Shown: positions 46,124 through 57,299 of the stretch, one piece after another
How the letters are laid out: every line of letters starts with the position of its first letter
How positions within the stretch are numbered: position 1 is the first letter of the stretch
From: Acanthochlamys bracteata
Lineage: Eukaryota; Streptophyta; Magnoliopsida; Pandanales; Velloziaceae
Reading direction: 5' to 3'
Length of the DNA: 64,000 nt
Assembly: GCA_019914995.1 (NCBI GenBank)
Contig: JAFKAK010000421.1
Coordinates: 1-64,000 of the forward strand
Notes under the pieces: generated by a model
The model's input: only the letters and a program-made list of their open reading frames with translations
Told to the model about the DNA's origin: nothing
The model's database searches: none
Program-made: the position numbers and the translations under genes

Positions 46124-46408
46124 TTGGGTCAAAGTGTTTCCTTCCAAACTTACATCCTCGAGAAAGCTCCAACTTCTACGACCCATGTGGGCCAAGACTT
46201 TATTACTGCAAGAGTCGCCGTCCTGATGGTCGAACACGTCGTCAACCTTCCCAAAGAGAATGACCGGAGTTTCAACATCTACATCAATGGCTCTACAAGA
46301 AACAATTTATCGTTGTCAAACCTGAACTGAATGAAGACGAAGATGGAGACAAAGAGGATTTTCCCACATCGACATGGCACTATGCTACATTCTCCGTGCA
46401 AAGCTAAA
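46124..46408 (+). CDS. Hypothetical protein fragment
   Basis: A clean reading LGQSVSFQTYILEKAPTSTT, HVGQDFITARVAVLMVEHVV, NLPKENDRSFNIYINGSTR, then in a shifted frame FIVVKPELNEDEDGDKEDFP and WHYATFSVQS with a stop. It behaves like real coding sequence with an acidic C-terminus but matches nothing I know. The upstream part is unclear; it may belong with the preceding BTB-like gene. Confidence 0.4.
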
Positions 46409-48026
46409 GGATACATTATTCAAGAACGCAGTGACGCGCGAGTGGTTTCACATATGACCACATAGAAGTAGAGCTGCTGCTAATCTACTCCTGATACTGT
46501 TGCCATTCTCTACAACGTTCGAGAAGGACACCCAAGAGTTTACTAGCGAGGAAGTTCTTGGTCGAAATACGGGCAATACTACGGAACAGGAAACGATTGG
46601 GCCAATACCGTCGACCATATGCCTCCGCAGTTTGTCATGGATTACGGCAAGGCCAAGCTTGAGACAGGTACTTGTGCAACGGAGCTGCAAAAAGACATGT
46701 ACTCGAGTAATGAGCAGGGTCCATTCATATGGCTGGAGCATTCCGGGGGATGCTCTGCCGGCCATCTTCAGTTGAAGGCACGAGTTTGCTTGATATTTTA
46801 ATCCGCAGCTATTGCCATTTGTGCACACTGAAACCATCAAGGTTTGCCGAAGACAAATTTTCAGACAAGATATAGTTTAACTGTACTCGTTGGCCTTTAC
46901 TCAGCGTACTTCAAAAGCAGTACAGCGCCACGCCAAAGGTCCAGTGACGTTTTCAAACTCGGATATACGATACAAGGGGTAACAGGACCGAAATATTTGA
47001 CCTAGAACCATAAACTCTGCGGGAATCGACTCCCACTATCATCAGTCCAGCACTCGCACCTCAACCATGGACCGATCACTCTTCTACCGCGAGCAAATCC
47101 TTGCGTATTATTGATCCTCGCACCATTGTAAGGTCACTAAACTTTCTATAGCTAACGCAAAGCTACTTTATGGCACGCAATACACCTACAATGTCAACAC
47201 CTCGATCCCACGTAATACTCTACCAGTCTCGTATCAGGCTTCTCTCATCCGACAGGCGTCAACAACTGTAGCAAGGCACGTTCATCAGGTCTCAAATCGA
47301 ATGGTAGACCGGCACAGGCCCTGGAAAGTTTGCTACAACTTACGGAGGTGGAGGTGGGTAAAAGGTCGGTGGATCTTCTAGGTTTTGACGATGATGCTTA
47401 AAAGTTTGTTTATGGGCTAGGGAAAGGTTATAGGTGTGGTTTGATACTCTGTTATCAAGGTCGAGGATCTTGTCAGAATGTATGGATGGGTGAGTGACCA
47501 TCGGATGTTGTGCTCTGTTAGCTTAGTTCTACATAGAGATGTATAATAGAAAGATCTGTAGTGTCTAAAGAGCTATAGGCGTGAAGAGCAGCAAGTAGGT
47601 TTGAATATGGTGCGGATACGCTTCAGCATCGTGCGAACCTTCATATGAGCTTCGCGGCCTGCAGCCAGGGAAACGTGTCTGTTTTTTTTGGCGGTTGCGA
47701 TTCTGTAACCTGAGACATGGATTGGCTATATCATGTTTCGGGCTCATACCCGTATGCTATCATAAACTCCCTGTGGCCCCCAGGATGTGTAGTACGAAGG
47801 CTGATTACACATGACTCCAAAGCGACCAACCGATCTTCCCATCTGGACAAAGACATGATCAGGGATTTAACAAACGGCTCGGGTTTCTCCTTGGGCATTT
47901 TTATAACAAGAAGGTGCATATCATCGCTCAACACGGCCCTTGACAGTTTTGACGCATGTTCCAGCACGGTCGTTAACTCACTGTAGTGTTCCCCACACGA
48001 CCAGCTTGTCTCTTATATGTGAAGAC
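46409..48026. other. Intergenic, about 1.6 kb
   Basis: Open frames at 46500-46800 (plus; MPPQFVMDYGKAKLETGT) and 47731-47967 (minus; VIKMPKEKPEPFVKSLIMSL) look partly protein-like but have no family and no context. A poly-T run lies at 47677. Nothing else is supported. Confidence 0.35.
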
Positions 48027-49825
48027 CTATTCCATCCCCAGCACCTTGAGAGACGTCACACAATCGCATACTCTATTATTCTGTTCGAATTCTTCCCACG
48101 GTGTCCCTGGCCCAACGCCTTTCAGGAAGTTGTGACCCGTTTCGTGATCGACTAGGTAAACTACATTCATAATCGGGTGTATTTCATCCTCGTTGGGGCG
48201 AAGGACGAAAGAAGGTTGATGCCGAAAAAGGCCGACGACAATGTCGTCGGAAAAATCATTGTTGTGGAGAGGGTGGTCGTAAAACGTACCAAGCTGACCG
48301 CATTCAGTCACAGCGTTTTTCCACGACTATACTGCCAGTTCTGCTCCCGAATCTGCCTTGCTGCGTTCACGGGGCGTCTCCGGCACTTCGGACTCTTCTA
48401 AAAAGTGAAAGGCCGTTCCTTGCGGATCTTTCAGCATCTCTTCAAATGCTTTAATGAAATCCTTGCCTCTAAGTTTAACGGCTAAAAGCAGTGATAGGAA
48501 TGGCGGGGCTGATATGGCATGAAAGATCTCGAGAGCACTAATTCGTCACGAATACCATACTCAGTGAAGATGGAATCAGCGTGTATTCTCGAAATCACAC
48601 CACGTTTATGTACTGAGTTATTCTGTGGTTTCGAGAAGCGCGCCAGGATAAGACGATTGATTAATTCGGCGTCCCAGAAATCGGCATCCATACACACCGC
48701 CAAGTCTGGCAATTTTGCCGAGAAACATTCCCAAATTATACAGTATCTTGCAATCAGGGAAAATGCACTTGACATTTGAAAAGGTTCTCATAATGCTTCT
48801 CTACGTCTTTGACAAATGGAAATGGATGGAGGCTCCAGATGGCTGCGGCACCAGCACCTGGGCGAGAAAACGGATCATCTTTCGTTGTGAGATCTGGAAC
48901 CCATTAGTGTAGGTTTGCCATCATATATGACCAACGAACCTTGTCTTTCAGAACGAGACGCAGAGGTGCCCATCGATACAGATGGACACTCTCCTCTCAA
49001 GATGTAGGACCAAGGCCATTGCTTCCGCAAATACATCCTTTGTAGACCTCGAATAACCGACCATTATCTGATGCTCCGTTGGTTTGACCATACCAAGCAA
49101 GCCAAATATTTTATCTTTTGGGTCGGTTGACGAAAGATGATGCAAGGTGTTTTCGATTTGCAAACCTAAATCCACATTTTTTCCAGCTTGCACCCAAGAT
49201 CGAACAATTTGTATTGAATGAACTAGTTGCGCTTATACTGATAGTTTCATAAAAGTTTGTCCGTTAATAAAATCCGAGCTAATGACAGTTCTTGCGCTAC
49301 CCATAGCCGATAGAACCAGGGCCGCGAACAGATGCATTCTTTTGCATGAATGATCTCCGGGTTCCCGCTCTTCAAGTCAGCATGGAATTCACGCTCAGAG
49401 ACTCCATTCTCTGGATCAAGCCATATGACGACTTGGCTGTCCATTGAGTAGACTTTCCCCATAGCTGAGACTTGACAGCATTTCTCGCGATCATTCTGCT
49501 GGTTAATACAAATAGCATCTACCCACAAAGCTCAGGTCTCAGTATGGTGTCGCAGGTAACGAAGTGCGAAGTTCAAGTTCGCAGTTATCCACATGCCAAA
49601 GCCGTTGACGCGGGCTTGAAACGAGCTGATTTCTGTACCTCACACGTACGAAAGCGCGTCATACTTGAGCCGAGGGCATAGTTTCGCACATTGCAGCTGT
49701 ATGTTGATGGCCTCGTGGAAGGTACCAGTGTAAAGTTGTATCAGCCGGATTTCGCTTTCTGTCAGTCTCGTGGAATAAGGTGATGGCGGTGCGGTACGAT
49801 CATGTCGACGTTGACATGGTGCCAT
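48027..49825 (-). CDS. HET-domain protein (second)
   Basis: Start MAPCQRRHDRTAPPSPYSTR. The HET region has SEIRLIQLYTGTFHEAINIQ, CPRLKYDALSYV (block 1), WITANLNFALRYLR, LWVDAICINQQNDREK (block 2; the most typical HET signature), QVSAMGKVYSMDSQVVIWLD and ICSRPWFYRLWVAQELSLAR (block 3). The helical C-terminal part includes IENTLHHLSSTDPKDKIFGL, LGMVKPTEHQIMVGYSRST and the end region FVLRPNEDEIHPIMNVVYLV to KVLGME at 48027. Full length, around 590 codons. Some stretches are open for over 90 codons, so it is less damaged than the first HET gene. No NACHT or other fused domain seen. Confidence 0.83.
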
Positions 49826-50688
49826 GATGAGCCTACCATACAATACTAGATCAGAAGATGTAGATATCTGCCTTGCATTGCCCATCCTGGGATGACACAC
49901 GGTACTAGAACTTTTGTTATAGCGCTGTAATAGCGGTGGAACAATATTGCGTCGAAGGGTAATATCCCGACAATGGTGACGAGCGAGGGGCGCGCGTTGG
50001 TGCAAAAACGGAGATGAGGCGCTTGCCTACTTGGAGCGTTGCGCCGTATTTACCACGGCCACAAACCTTCACCCAGCCTTCGAAAGAGCTCCTTGTGGGA
50101 CTTCATCTCGTTATCAGATCATGGGCGTCTCAAAGTGCATTCCATTGCTGACACTGTTGGTCGAGCTATGCTGAGCAAAGGGCTATAATAGACGCCAGTG
50201 AATGAGGCATAGTTGATGCTACGATCGGTGCGTGTTCGTGTAGATGTAGAGCCAACTGAAAGCGCCCAACTACCGCACTCAACTTATACACAGCTTCAGA
50301 TGCTGGCGTAGCACGTCATCATCGTTCCCGGGGTTTGTCTGCAATATTAGCCAACAATGCACAACAAAGTACCACATTTTGAGAAGACACAGTATTTCGA
50401 AGCAGACCACGTGTGACGAATGACTTTCTTTTCTCATCTACCGAGGCGTAAATACCTCATCTCGCGTTTACAAAGTACACACCATCCCTGAACATACTGC
50501 CCAAGCCACTTCAGATCCATTGACGCCAATGCATATGCACACGTGGATCTGATTCTATCAGACCATATGCGGTCAGATTATACCCTGTTATAATATCGTG
50601 AAATGCTTCCCATTGACCCCATCATCCCCACAAGCGGTCTCTTTTCTGCTACTGATTCTTTTGCCCAAGGCATGAACTGTTGCTACAC
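49826..50688. other. Intergenic, no gene seen
   Basis: About 860 bases, with HET promoter sequences on one side and the eIF3e 3' end on the other. Confidence 0.45.
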
Positions 50689-52103
50689 TCATTTTGCCAC
50701 AGCCGCACTCAGGACCTGTGTCCTAAAGAAACCACCCTTCGTCCGCTCGATAACTTGTTGGTACACTGATTGCGGCGGGTGGTTCGCGACAACTGTGCCG
50801 GCCTGGTAGTCGATCTTCGCGTCTACGCGCGTGTCCCGGATGAGGTTGACGATCCACTTCTCACCCTCATCTTGTGAAAGGCCGAGGCGGTTGAGAGATC
50901 CCTGCTTTATGTTAGACGATAGATTTACCAAGTACATAGAAGGCACTCACTTGATGTCAATTCTCTGGTGAATCTTGCGGTAGCTCTCAGAGATGAGATG
51001 CCTTGCGGCATCGACAAAAGGACCAGCAGACTGCAGCAGGAAGAAGTCGTTCTCCAATATCTGCTCCGACTCGCTGAGCTTTTTCTGTGCCTCCTCGAAG
51101 TCGAAATCGATGTATAGCGCCTTGATGAAGTCCGTAACCGGATCGCTGTACTCATAACCTTCTTGTCGCACTATCCGGATCAAGTCCTTCCAATTGCTTC
51201 TGGTATGCGCCCTGGTTGCGGGCCGGCGTTTCGCGCGGTGATGACGGAGGTAGCGAGGATATCGTAGGATCCAGGGCAGTTGGTCTGGATGGTGTTGATG
51301 TGGGCGGGTTGGAAGAAGGTCTCGGTGATCTTTTCACGGGCTTGCTCATCGTTGAAGAGCGGGAACAGAGACCAGTGGATCAGCCAAGTGCGCTGCTGCA
51401 GCTGGGCGAGCGGGTTGGTCATGAGGCGGCCGTCGATAAGCTCCTTAATCTTCTCGATCTCCGCGATAGCAGACTCCCACTCGGTGGAGAGTATTTCGCA
51501 CGCAAGCTTTCCCCAGGTGGCCTCGCGCTCTTTGTCACTGTCGGTGGTCTCGTCGCACGTTAGCACTCACCTAATCTCAAAAAAACCGAATATCACATAC
51601 AAAAATACGGTACCGCGTGAGCAGATCAGCAGCATCACCGTACAGGCCGCAGCCGTACTTGAACTGTGCCTCCTCGTATAGCTGCTCCACCATCTGCACA
51701 GTCACGCCATGCTCCTTCTCCAAAAAGCCAAGTTCTGCTGCTTGTCACTGCGCAGGCTGCCCAGCACGGTTTCGTCGGTCAAGAGCTCCATAAGCTTGCT
51801 TGTAGACTCCTCCAGCTGCGCCAAGCGCTTCTTCTCCTGCTCCTGCTTCTGTTGGTATTCTTCGGGAACATGGTCGAGGTTGTTGATATTCTGAGCGAGT
51901 TGGCCAACGTAGCCGGTCATATAGGTGGGCTTGAGCAGCTCGAACAGGACCTTCTGCTTCTCTATGGGCTGGTCCTCGTCCTCGGCGGGCGGCGGGAAGT
52001 TGAGCAGCGGGTAGAGAAGGTGGCGGTCGAAGTGCGGCATCATCTGCGGCAAGAGGCTGTACTTGTCGGCGATGGACTCGCCGTTGGTCGCTGTGGACGC
52101 CAT
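50689..52103 (-). CDS. int6: Translation initiation factor eIF3 subunit e (INT6)
   Basis: eIF3e is a PCI-domain subunit of the eIF3 complex in cytosolic translation initiation. Start [71 protein letters not shown] and [10 protein letters not shown]-type sequence follow the family closely. Next are [49 protein letters not shown] and [20 protein letters not shown]. The PCI part has [40 protein letters not shown] and [20 protein letters not shown]. It ends QVLSAAVAK at 50689. Introns at about 51572-51613 and 50905-50952. About 440 residues, normal length; a few frame breaks. Confidence 0.92.
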
Positions 52104-52383
52104 ATTGGGCTTTTCTTGGCGGAGGGGATGTCGCGGGGACGTTGTGCGAAGAGGCGCGCGCTCGTGGGGTGTCCAAGGCGTTGGTGGTGTTGCGGGCAGA
52201 AATTCGTCGTGGTGGTGGGGTCGCGCTTTCCAACGAACAAAATGACTGTGCGTAGCGAGCACCCCTGCAACGCTAAACTTTTGGTGTTGACGGCCGCGAG
52301 ACGCATCGCAGAGCTTGCTTCATTGCAGACCGTCCATTCCTCTTCTCGTATTTTGTAGTATATTCCACATTTGCAGCGTCACA
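52104..52383. promoter_or_regulatory. Bidirectional promoter eIF3e / mL49
   Basis: Only 280 bases separate the divergent starts of a cytosolic translation factor and a mitochondrial ribosomal protein. The minus-strand frame stays open upstream of the eIF3e ATG, but MASTATNG is the recognisable start. No TATA box is evident. Confidence 0.6.
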
Positions 52384-53360
52384 ATGCCGCGAATACAGCC
52401 TCTCATGCCGCTGCTGAGACCATTGGCAGCACCCAGGCATGCGGCATGCGAGCAGCTCTTCCGCTTCTGGACCGCAACGAGACTGCGCGTCGAACGTAAG
52501 TTTTATTAAGACTTGAACTTTAAGGCTGTTCGATGCTAATTTGATCCTCTAGAACCATCTGCGACTATGTTGGGCGCTGCATCCTCCGTCGAGAAGCCCC
52601 GAAAGCGCCGCAAAGCTCCCTGAAGCTCCATCAAACTCCCAAGAAGCCTCCCGCGCCGCCGACCTTGCTGCCGCAGAAGCTGCCACCGACGCCGACAACC
52701 CAAATGCTCCCGCTTCGAATCCTACACTCCCCATCGAAGCGATACGGATCCTCAACGCCGAATGAAACCCAGGTTGTGGATGACGTCCAACCCTCGTCCA
52801 CGCCGGCCGAAATCTCAGACGCAACGACCAACCTCAAGACCGTCCAGGCAAAGACATTCAAGGGTGTGAGGGAGAGGAAAGAAAGTCAAGATCTGTAGAT
52901 GACGTCCAGTCTCCCACCAGGTGACATATTAGGCGCAGCTACAGACTTGAAGGCCGACAAGCCCAAGACGTTCAAAGCGCCTTTAAAGGCCAGGATATCC
53001 TCGAGGGCAAACCCCAGTGCGGCTCAGAAGACCACATTGGAATTGCCGCCACCAAAATACCACGTCGCACGGTCCTCAACCAGGAATCTCCCCATTTACA
53101 CGGATTACAAACGAGGGGGCAATCTGCATCTAACGACGATACGGAAGATCACTGGGGATCTTTCGGCGCTGAAGATGAATTGAGGGTGTTCTTGAACAAG
53201 AAGAACGAGGATGTCAAGATCAACAGTCTGACACAGCACGTTATCGTGAAGGTACGTCGACAAACGTATTACTTCAGTATATGGGACATCAATGCTAACG
53301 GTTGGACAGGGTCACCACGTACCGCAGATTACCGAGTTCTTGAAAGCCAGGGGCATGTAA
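52384..53360 (+). CDS. IMG2: Mitochondrial ribosomal protein mL49 (Img2 family)
   Basis: A component of the mitochondrial large ribosomal subunit. The N-terminus MPRIQPLMPLLRPLAAPRHA is a basic mitochondrial presequence, followed by an intron (about 52498-52552). A long Ala/Pro/Thr-rich linker contains two related units starting DDVQ (about 52782-52870 and 52899-52980). The Img2 domain is clear: PKYHVARSSTRNLPIYTDYK, RGGNLHLTTIRKITGDLSAL, RVFLNKKNEDVKINSLTQHV, then an intron (53253-53310) and GHHVPQITEFLKARGM, stop at 53358. One frame change lies after KMN (53180). The linker is longer than in yeast Img2. Confidence 0.88.
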
Positions 53361-53876
53361 GATTATAGTGTGAGCCTGAAATGTACATAATGTACTATAT
53401 GTAAGAGATATAGCATAAAGGGCCGAATGAACAGCGCCTATTCTGGTAACACTGTGTACCAAGACCTCTTTTTAGTACGTTTATTCTGTACGTCTGTTTG
53501 AACTTTCTTCCGCTCGATTTCTCGTCATTGTCCCATGTCATTGCGTGCTTGGTGCAACTATAAATTACTCATCACCCCAAATCTTTCCTCCTTTCCTCAT
53601 ATTGGCAAGCTCCCGCATGCACACTCAAGCCACTGTTTATTCCACCGAAACCCTCTTATGGTGAAGCCTTCGGATAATCCGATGCGAATTTCACAACGGT
53701 CACGCGATATTCGCATCACTGAAGAGCCCGGCAGCTATTGACCCAGGATCTCAATTGGTATATACAATAGAGAATCTGTACCCGTTCTACCAAAGAGGCC
53801 GTATAGTTAGCACAAGCTCTCTATATAACCCCATGGTTCAACCGGTTCCTCCACATCCGCATCCGAGTATCAAACG
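53361..53876. other. Convergent 3' region, no gene
   Basis: About 500 bases with T-rich and AT-rich parts. No supported gene. Confidence 0.45.
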
Positions 53877-54597
53877 CTACCCAGCACCGCCTCCGGAACC
53901 ACGGCCAGCCCTTGATGTTCTCGCTATCTTCAACCGTAGCCTCGACTGGAGCTGCAGCAGCGTCAGGTTGGGGATTGGATTCGCCTCGATTGGCGGCGGC
54001 GGCGGATTCGTGTTCGAGGTGTGGCAGAATGGACAAAGGCCACAGAACGGCTTCGAGCTGGTACATACTTGCTTTTGCAATCATGCCCCAGAGATTATAG
54101 GGCAGTGAGTGAACTGATCATAGCACGCCTTCGGGCACAGCTTATTGTCTGCGCCCGCTTGCTCTTCAGTCGACACCTCAGCCTGACCATTGGCGTCTCC
54201 TTGGGTGGTCTGGGGGAGCAACTGGAGTCCGATCATCCAGCTTGTTATCGCGGGCGTCCACAGCAGTGTTCTTATCGATTGGTAGGTTGATGCCCCAGCA
54301 GAAAGCGCAAGAGCGGCAAGAGGGCTTTGGCTTGCTGCACAGCTTCTTGATGCAGGCCACGTCGCCGAATTTGCACTTCCGGAAGCTGTCGGAGCATGTC
54401 TGCGGACAGAAGTTGTTCTCTTCTCGAGCGGCCGGATGCTCTTCAACATGCCCATCGCATTTCAGTCCTTCGGTCGTCATGTAGCAATCGGGTCCATGAG
54501 CTAGGGTCGTGGTTGTGAAATCTCCAGCTGGCGCATAGCCCTGCGGAAGGGCTGCGGCGAGCGCGACACACGAAAGAATTGCGGTGATGATCTTCAT
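53877..54597 (-). CDS. Secreted protein with duplicated cysteine-rich domain
   Basis: Start MKIITAILSCVALAAALPQ is a clear signal peptide. Domain 1 (about 54500-54290): NNFCPQTCSDSFRKC, KFGDVACIKKLCSKPKP and SCRSCAFCWG, i.e. C-x3-C-x6-C-x6-C-x4-C-x6-C-x2-C-x2-C. After a linker and one frame change, domain 2 (about 54145-54015): NKLCPKACYDQFTHC, PIISGA, LQKQVCTSSKPFC and GLCPFC, with the same spacing. In domain 2 the codon where the fourth Cys should stand is TGA. A Pro-rich tail (NPPPPPIEANP) ends at 53877. A TATA box (TATATAAA on this strand) lies at about 54686-54693, some 90 bases upstream. Small, secreted and Cys-rich: effector-like or antimicrobial-like by inference; no family recognised. 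Confidence 0.72.
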
Positions 54598-55637
54598 CTT
54601 GTAGATCGATTTGGTGGGGGTGTGTGTTTCGAAGTCGATAGGGAGAAAGGGTTGGGGAGTGGAAGCTCAGGAGCGGGTAAGAGATTTATATAGTGGTGTT
54701 GGGAAAGAGCAAATTGTAGAGGCAGGAGCGACCACCTCTTGCAGTAACGCTTATACTTAGCGGACGGACCCTTCCCACCAATCCGCTCAACCTTAGAACT
54801 TAATTCTTCGGACATCGAAAAGTCTGTTGTTGTAAACCGTCAATGCAAAGAGGTACGCATAGATCTCCATCCAAGGGCACAAACGCAGTGAGGAACTCTG
54901 TTGGGTTCTAACCCGTGTACGCAATGCTGTTGTAAACCGTAACAGGAGAAGGACCTTTTGACGTGAAGTTAAACCATACAACCTCAAAATAAGATACTAG
55001 AACATAAATCCAATTGAAAGTGTGTTAACCCAGGACAGAAAACGCTGAGGTCGACAGTACGTAGTCTTTTTCCCACCTGTATAGCCAGAGACACATGTTC
55101 GGTGTAAGTCGGCCGATGGATGTTCAATCTGGGCGACGCCGGGTATGAAAATTGAGGTCTTGGAATGTGAACAATCATGCTAAGAGGTACTCTGTTCTCC
55201 GTGATTTGCTTGATTCAACAATCTATATTACGGTAGGGCTCTAAGCTGTCATTACCGTGTCAGACCGAGCCATTTGGAACAGCATACAGTTCGTATATAT
55301 CGGAGCCTGGCTAATGAGTACTCAGATACACGATACTCTGAGGATGGAGAGACTGACTGGTATTGATGTACAGCTACGAAAGCACAAGATCATTTACCTT
55401 CCACTGATCAAGGCATAATCGATCGTTTGACATGGAAACCTCCAGCACGTTATCATATAAAGATAACACACAAAATCGTGAAGCAAGCACTCTTTCTTTC
55501 TGTGTACAATTCTACATCCCCATCCAATCAATCCAACCCCCGTCTCCAAAATTCCCTTCCTTGATATCGAACCAAATCAATCCATCTTATAACGACGCGA
55601 CACAGCGCTGATTCCACACCATCTACCTCGAGCCCCT
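54598..55637. other. Upstream region of the Cys-rich gene and intergenic DNA
   Basis: After the TATA box at about 54690 no further gene is seen. The 15-base word GTTGTTGTAAACCGT (second copy shortened to TGTTGTAAACCGT) occurs near 54826 and 54927, flanking a short AT-rich stretch. The remainder is AT-rich 3' flank of the next minus-strand gene. Confidence 0.4.
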
Positions 55638-57299
55638 CTAAGCCTTCGCAGCGCCGTTTTGGCTTTGACGTACTCAGTCATCATCTTGCTGATCGGCACC
55701 TGCATACCCCAAGCCTGCATCTCGATCATGCGGCTGACCTCACGCATGGTGATGTAGACCTGGCACTTCGCGGGGTTGGTGTCCTGGGAGCGTCCTGGCG
55801 CTTCATCTTGGGCTCCGCGGGCGCAGTGCCGTTGGCGGCCTTGGGAGACTCGGCGGTACCAGCGGGGTTCACCAGCAAGAGCAGCACCAGCGGGCTCGGC
55901 GGCAGTAGGAGACCGAGCACATTCGGCGGGACGAGGAGCGGCGGAAGTAGCACCACCTTCTTGGGAGGGGCAGCAGGAGGGGCAGCAGCTTGCGCATCGG
56001 CGGTCTCCATGGCGAGGATGTACTCTCCGTCAACCTGAGAGAGCGGGAAGGCAACACGCATGTTCACAGTGTCGAGGACGAGGTTGGCCTGGAGGTTGAA
56101 GGTCGGGGTAAGGAGAAGGTGGATAGTGACGAGGTTGTTTCTGTTGGTGGGAATGCCCTGTTGTTGTTGGCTGGTACCTTGCTGCTGGCCAGTCTGTCGT
56201 CTGGTGCGCTGTTGAGTCTGCTGGCCGGTGCCTTGCTGAGTTCGTTGTCCAGTCCGGCCTTGCTGAGTCTGACGCCTGGCGAGTGCGAGTCTAAAGCATC
56301 ACGGCTGCATTTCTGGGGTGCACCAGCAGCTCCGAGGTTGACGGTAGCACCACCGGGGTTTCCGTGTACGCTGCGCTGCAACACCGAGGGAAACTTGACC
56401 GACAGGCTGGATACCGGCAGCTTGCATTGTGGACTGAATACGCTGAGCATTGAATATGAATATGTTAGTCTTTATTGATAGATAGAGGTAGAGATATGAC
56501 TCACGAGGCATCTGGATGACAGTGACCTGCTGTTTGAAGTTGGGCTGGACACCATAGCTGTCGAAATTCTGGTGTCGATACCCTTCTTGACGTTGACATT
56601 CGTCGTTATGGATTGCGTGGCCTTGACAGACATACGGAAACCGTCCGCGAACTCGTTCTCCTGTAGCCCAGTTCCGATAATGGCCACCTGAGATGCCTGA
56701 TCGTTGCCGAAAGTGGTGAGCTGGGTCTCGGTCCCCATTGTCTGGCATCCCAACATCATGTATTCACCATCGATGTTCTGGAGCTTGACCATACGAGCGG
56801 TCACGTCCGTGTTGTTGATGCTTTGAATTGTCTCTTGGACCATCCAGGGTTGCCTGTCAGGCGACAGCATCACAACATGTGGGTTATCGGCTTGGACCTA
56901 GGCTGCTGGAGTGTCTGCGCCGACATGGCCATCTCGATTTGTCCACCGACAAGTCCTTGGGCACCGTTCATACTAATGAACACGGAGATCTGTTGGAGGG
57001 CAGTGAAGGGCTGCCGTTTGAGCCAGTAACCTGGTTGGCAGAGACGGAGGGCATTTGTTGACTAATAATTCAGATCTTGCTGCTTCTGCGAGAATGTCTC
57101 CATTTTCTATCTATCCTGGAATTGAAAAAGTTGAAGTTACATCCAAGGATGTCAGGTCGTGAATCACGTCCAAGAGAGTGAACAGTTTGCTTACGTCGCC
57201 ATTCATATTAACTACTTGGTTAATTGAGGCCTGCTGCTGCGGTGCTGGCGAGCAGCTGAGCCGGAGGAGGAATGGGGAAGAGATAGTACTAGACGTCAT
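55638..57299 (-). CDS. Gln-rich protein of unknown function
   Basis: An exon beginning MTSSTISSPFLLRLSCSPAP and ending at MNGD is followed by an intron (GTAAGC to TTCCAG, about 57196-57118). An inner start METFSQKQQ is also possible. Then come QISVFISMNGAQGLVGGQIE, MLSPDRQPWMVQETIQSINN, VKLQNIDGEYMMLGCQTMGT, NDQASQVAIIGTGLQENEFA and DGFRMSVKATQSITTNVNVK. A Gln/Thr-rich repetitive tract at 56150-56290 (QQTQQ, TGQQ-like) leads to VTIHLLLTPTFNLQANLVLD, TVNMRVAFPLSQVDGEYILA, an Ala/Pro linker and YITMREVSRMIEMQAWGMQV plus ISKMMTEYVKAK. The domains flanking the Gln tract both contain a DGEYxL/M motif. Not a family I recognise. Several frame changes. Confidence 0.55.

Noticed and set aside
51666-52358. 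Plus-strand frame of 230 codons, Leu-rich
   Set aside because: Antisense of the highly conserved eIF3e N-terminus.
55990-56478. Plus-strand Leu/Ser-rich frame with apparent LLSLLAGALL repeats
   Set aside because: It is the complement of the Gln/Thr-rich repeat of the minus-strand gene.
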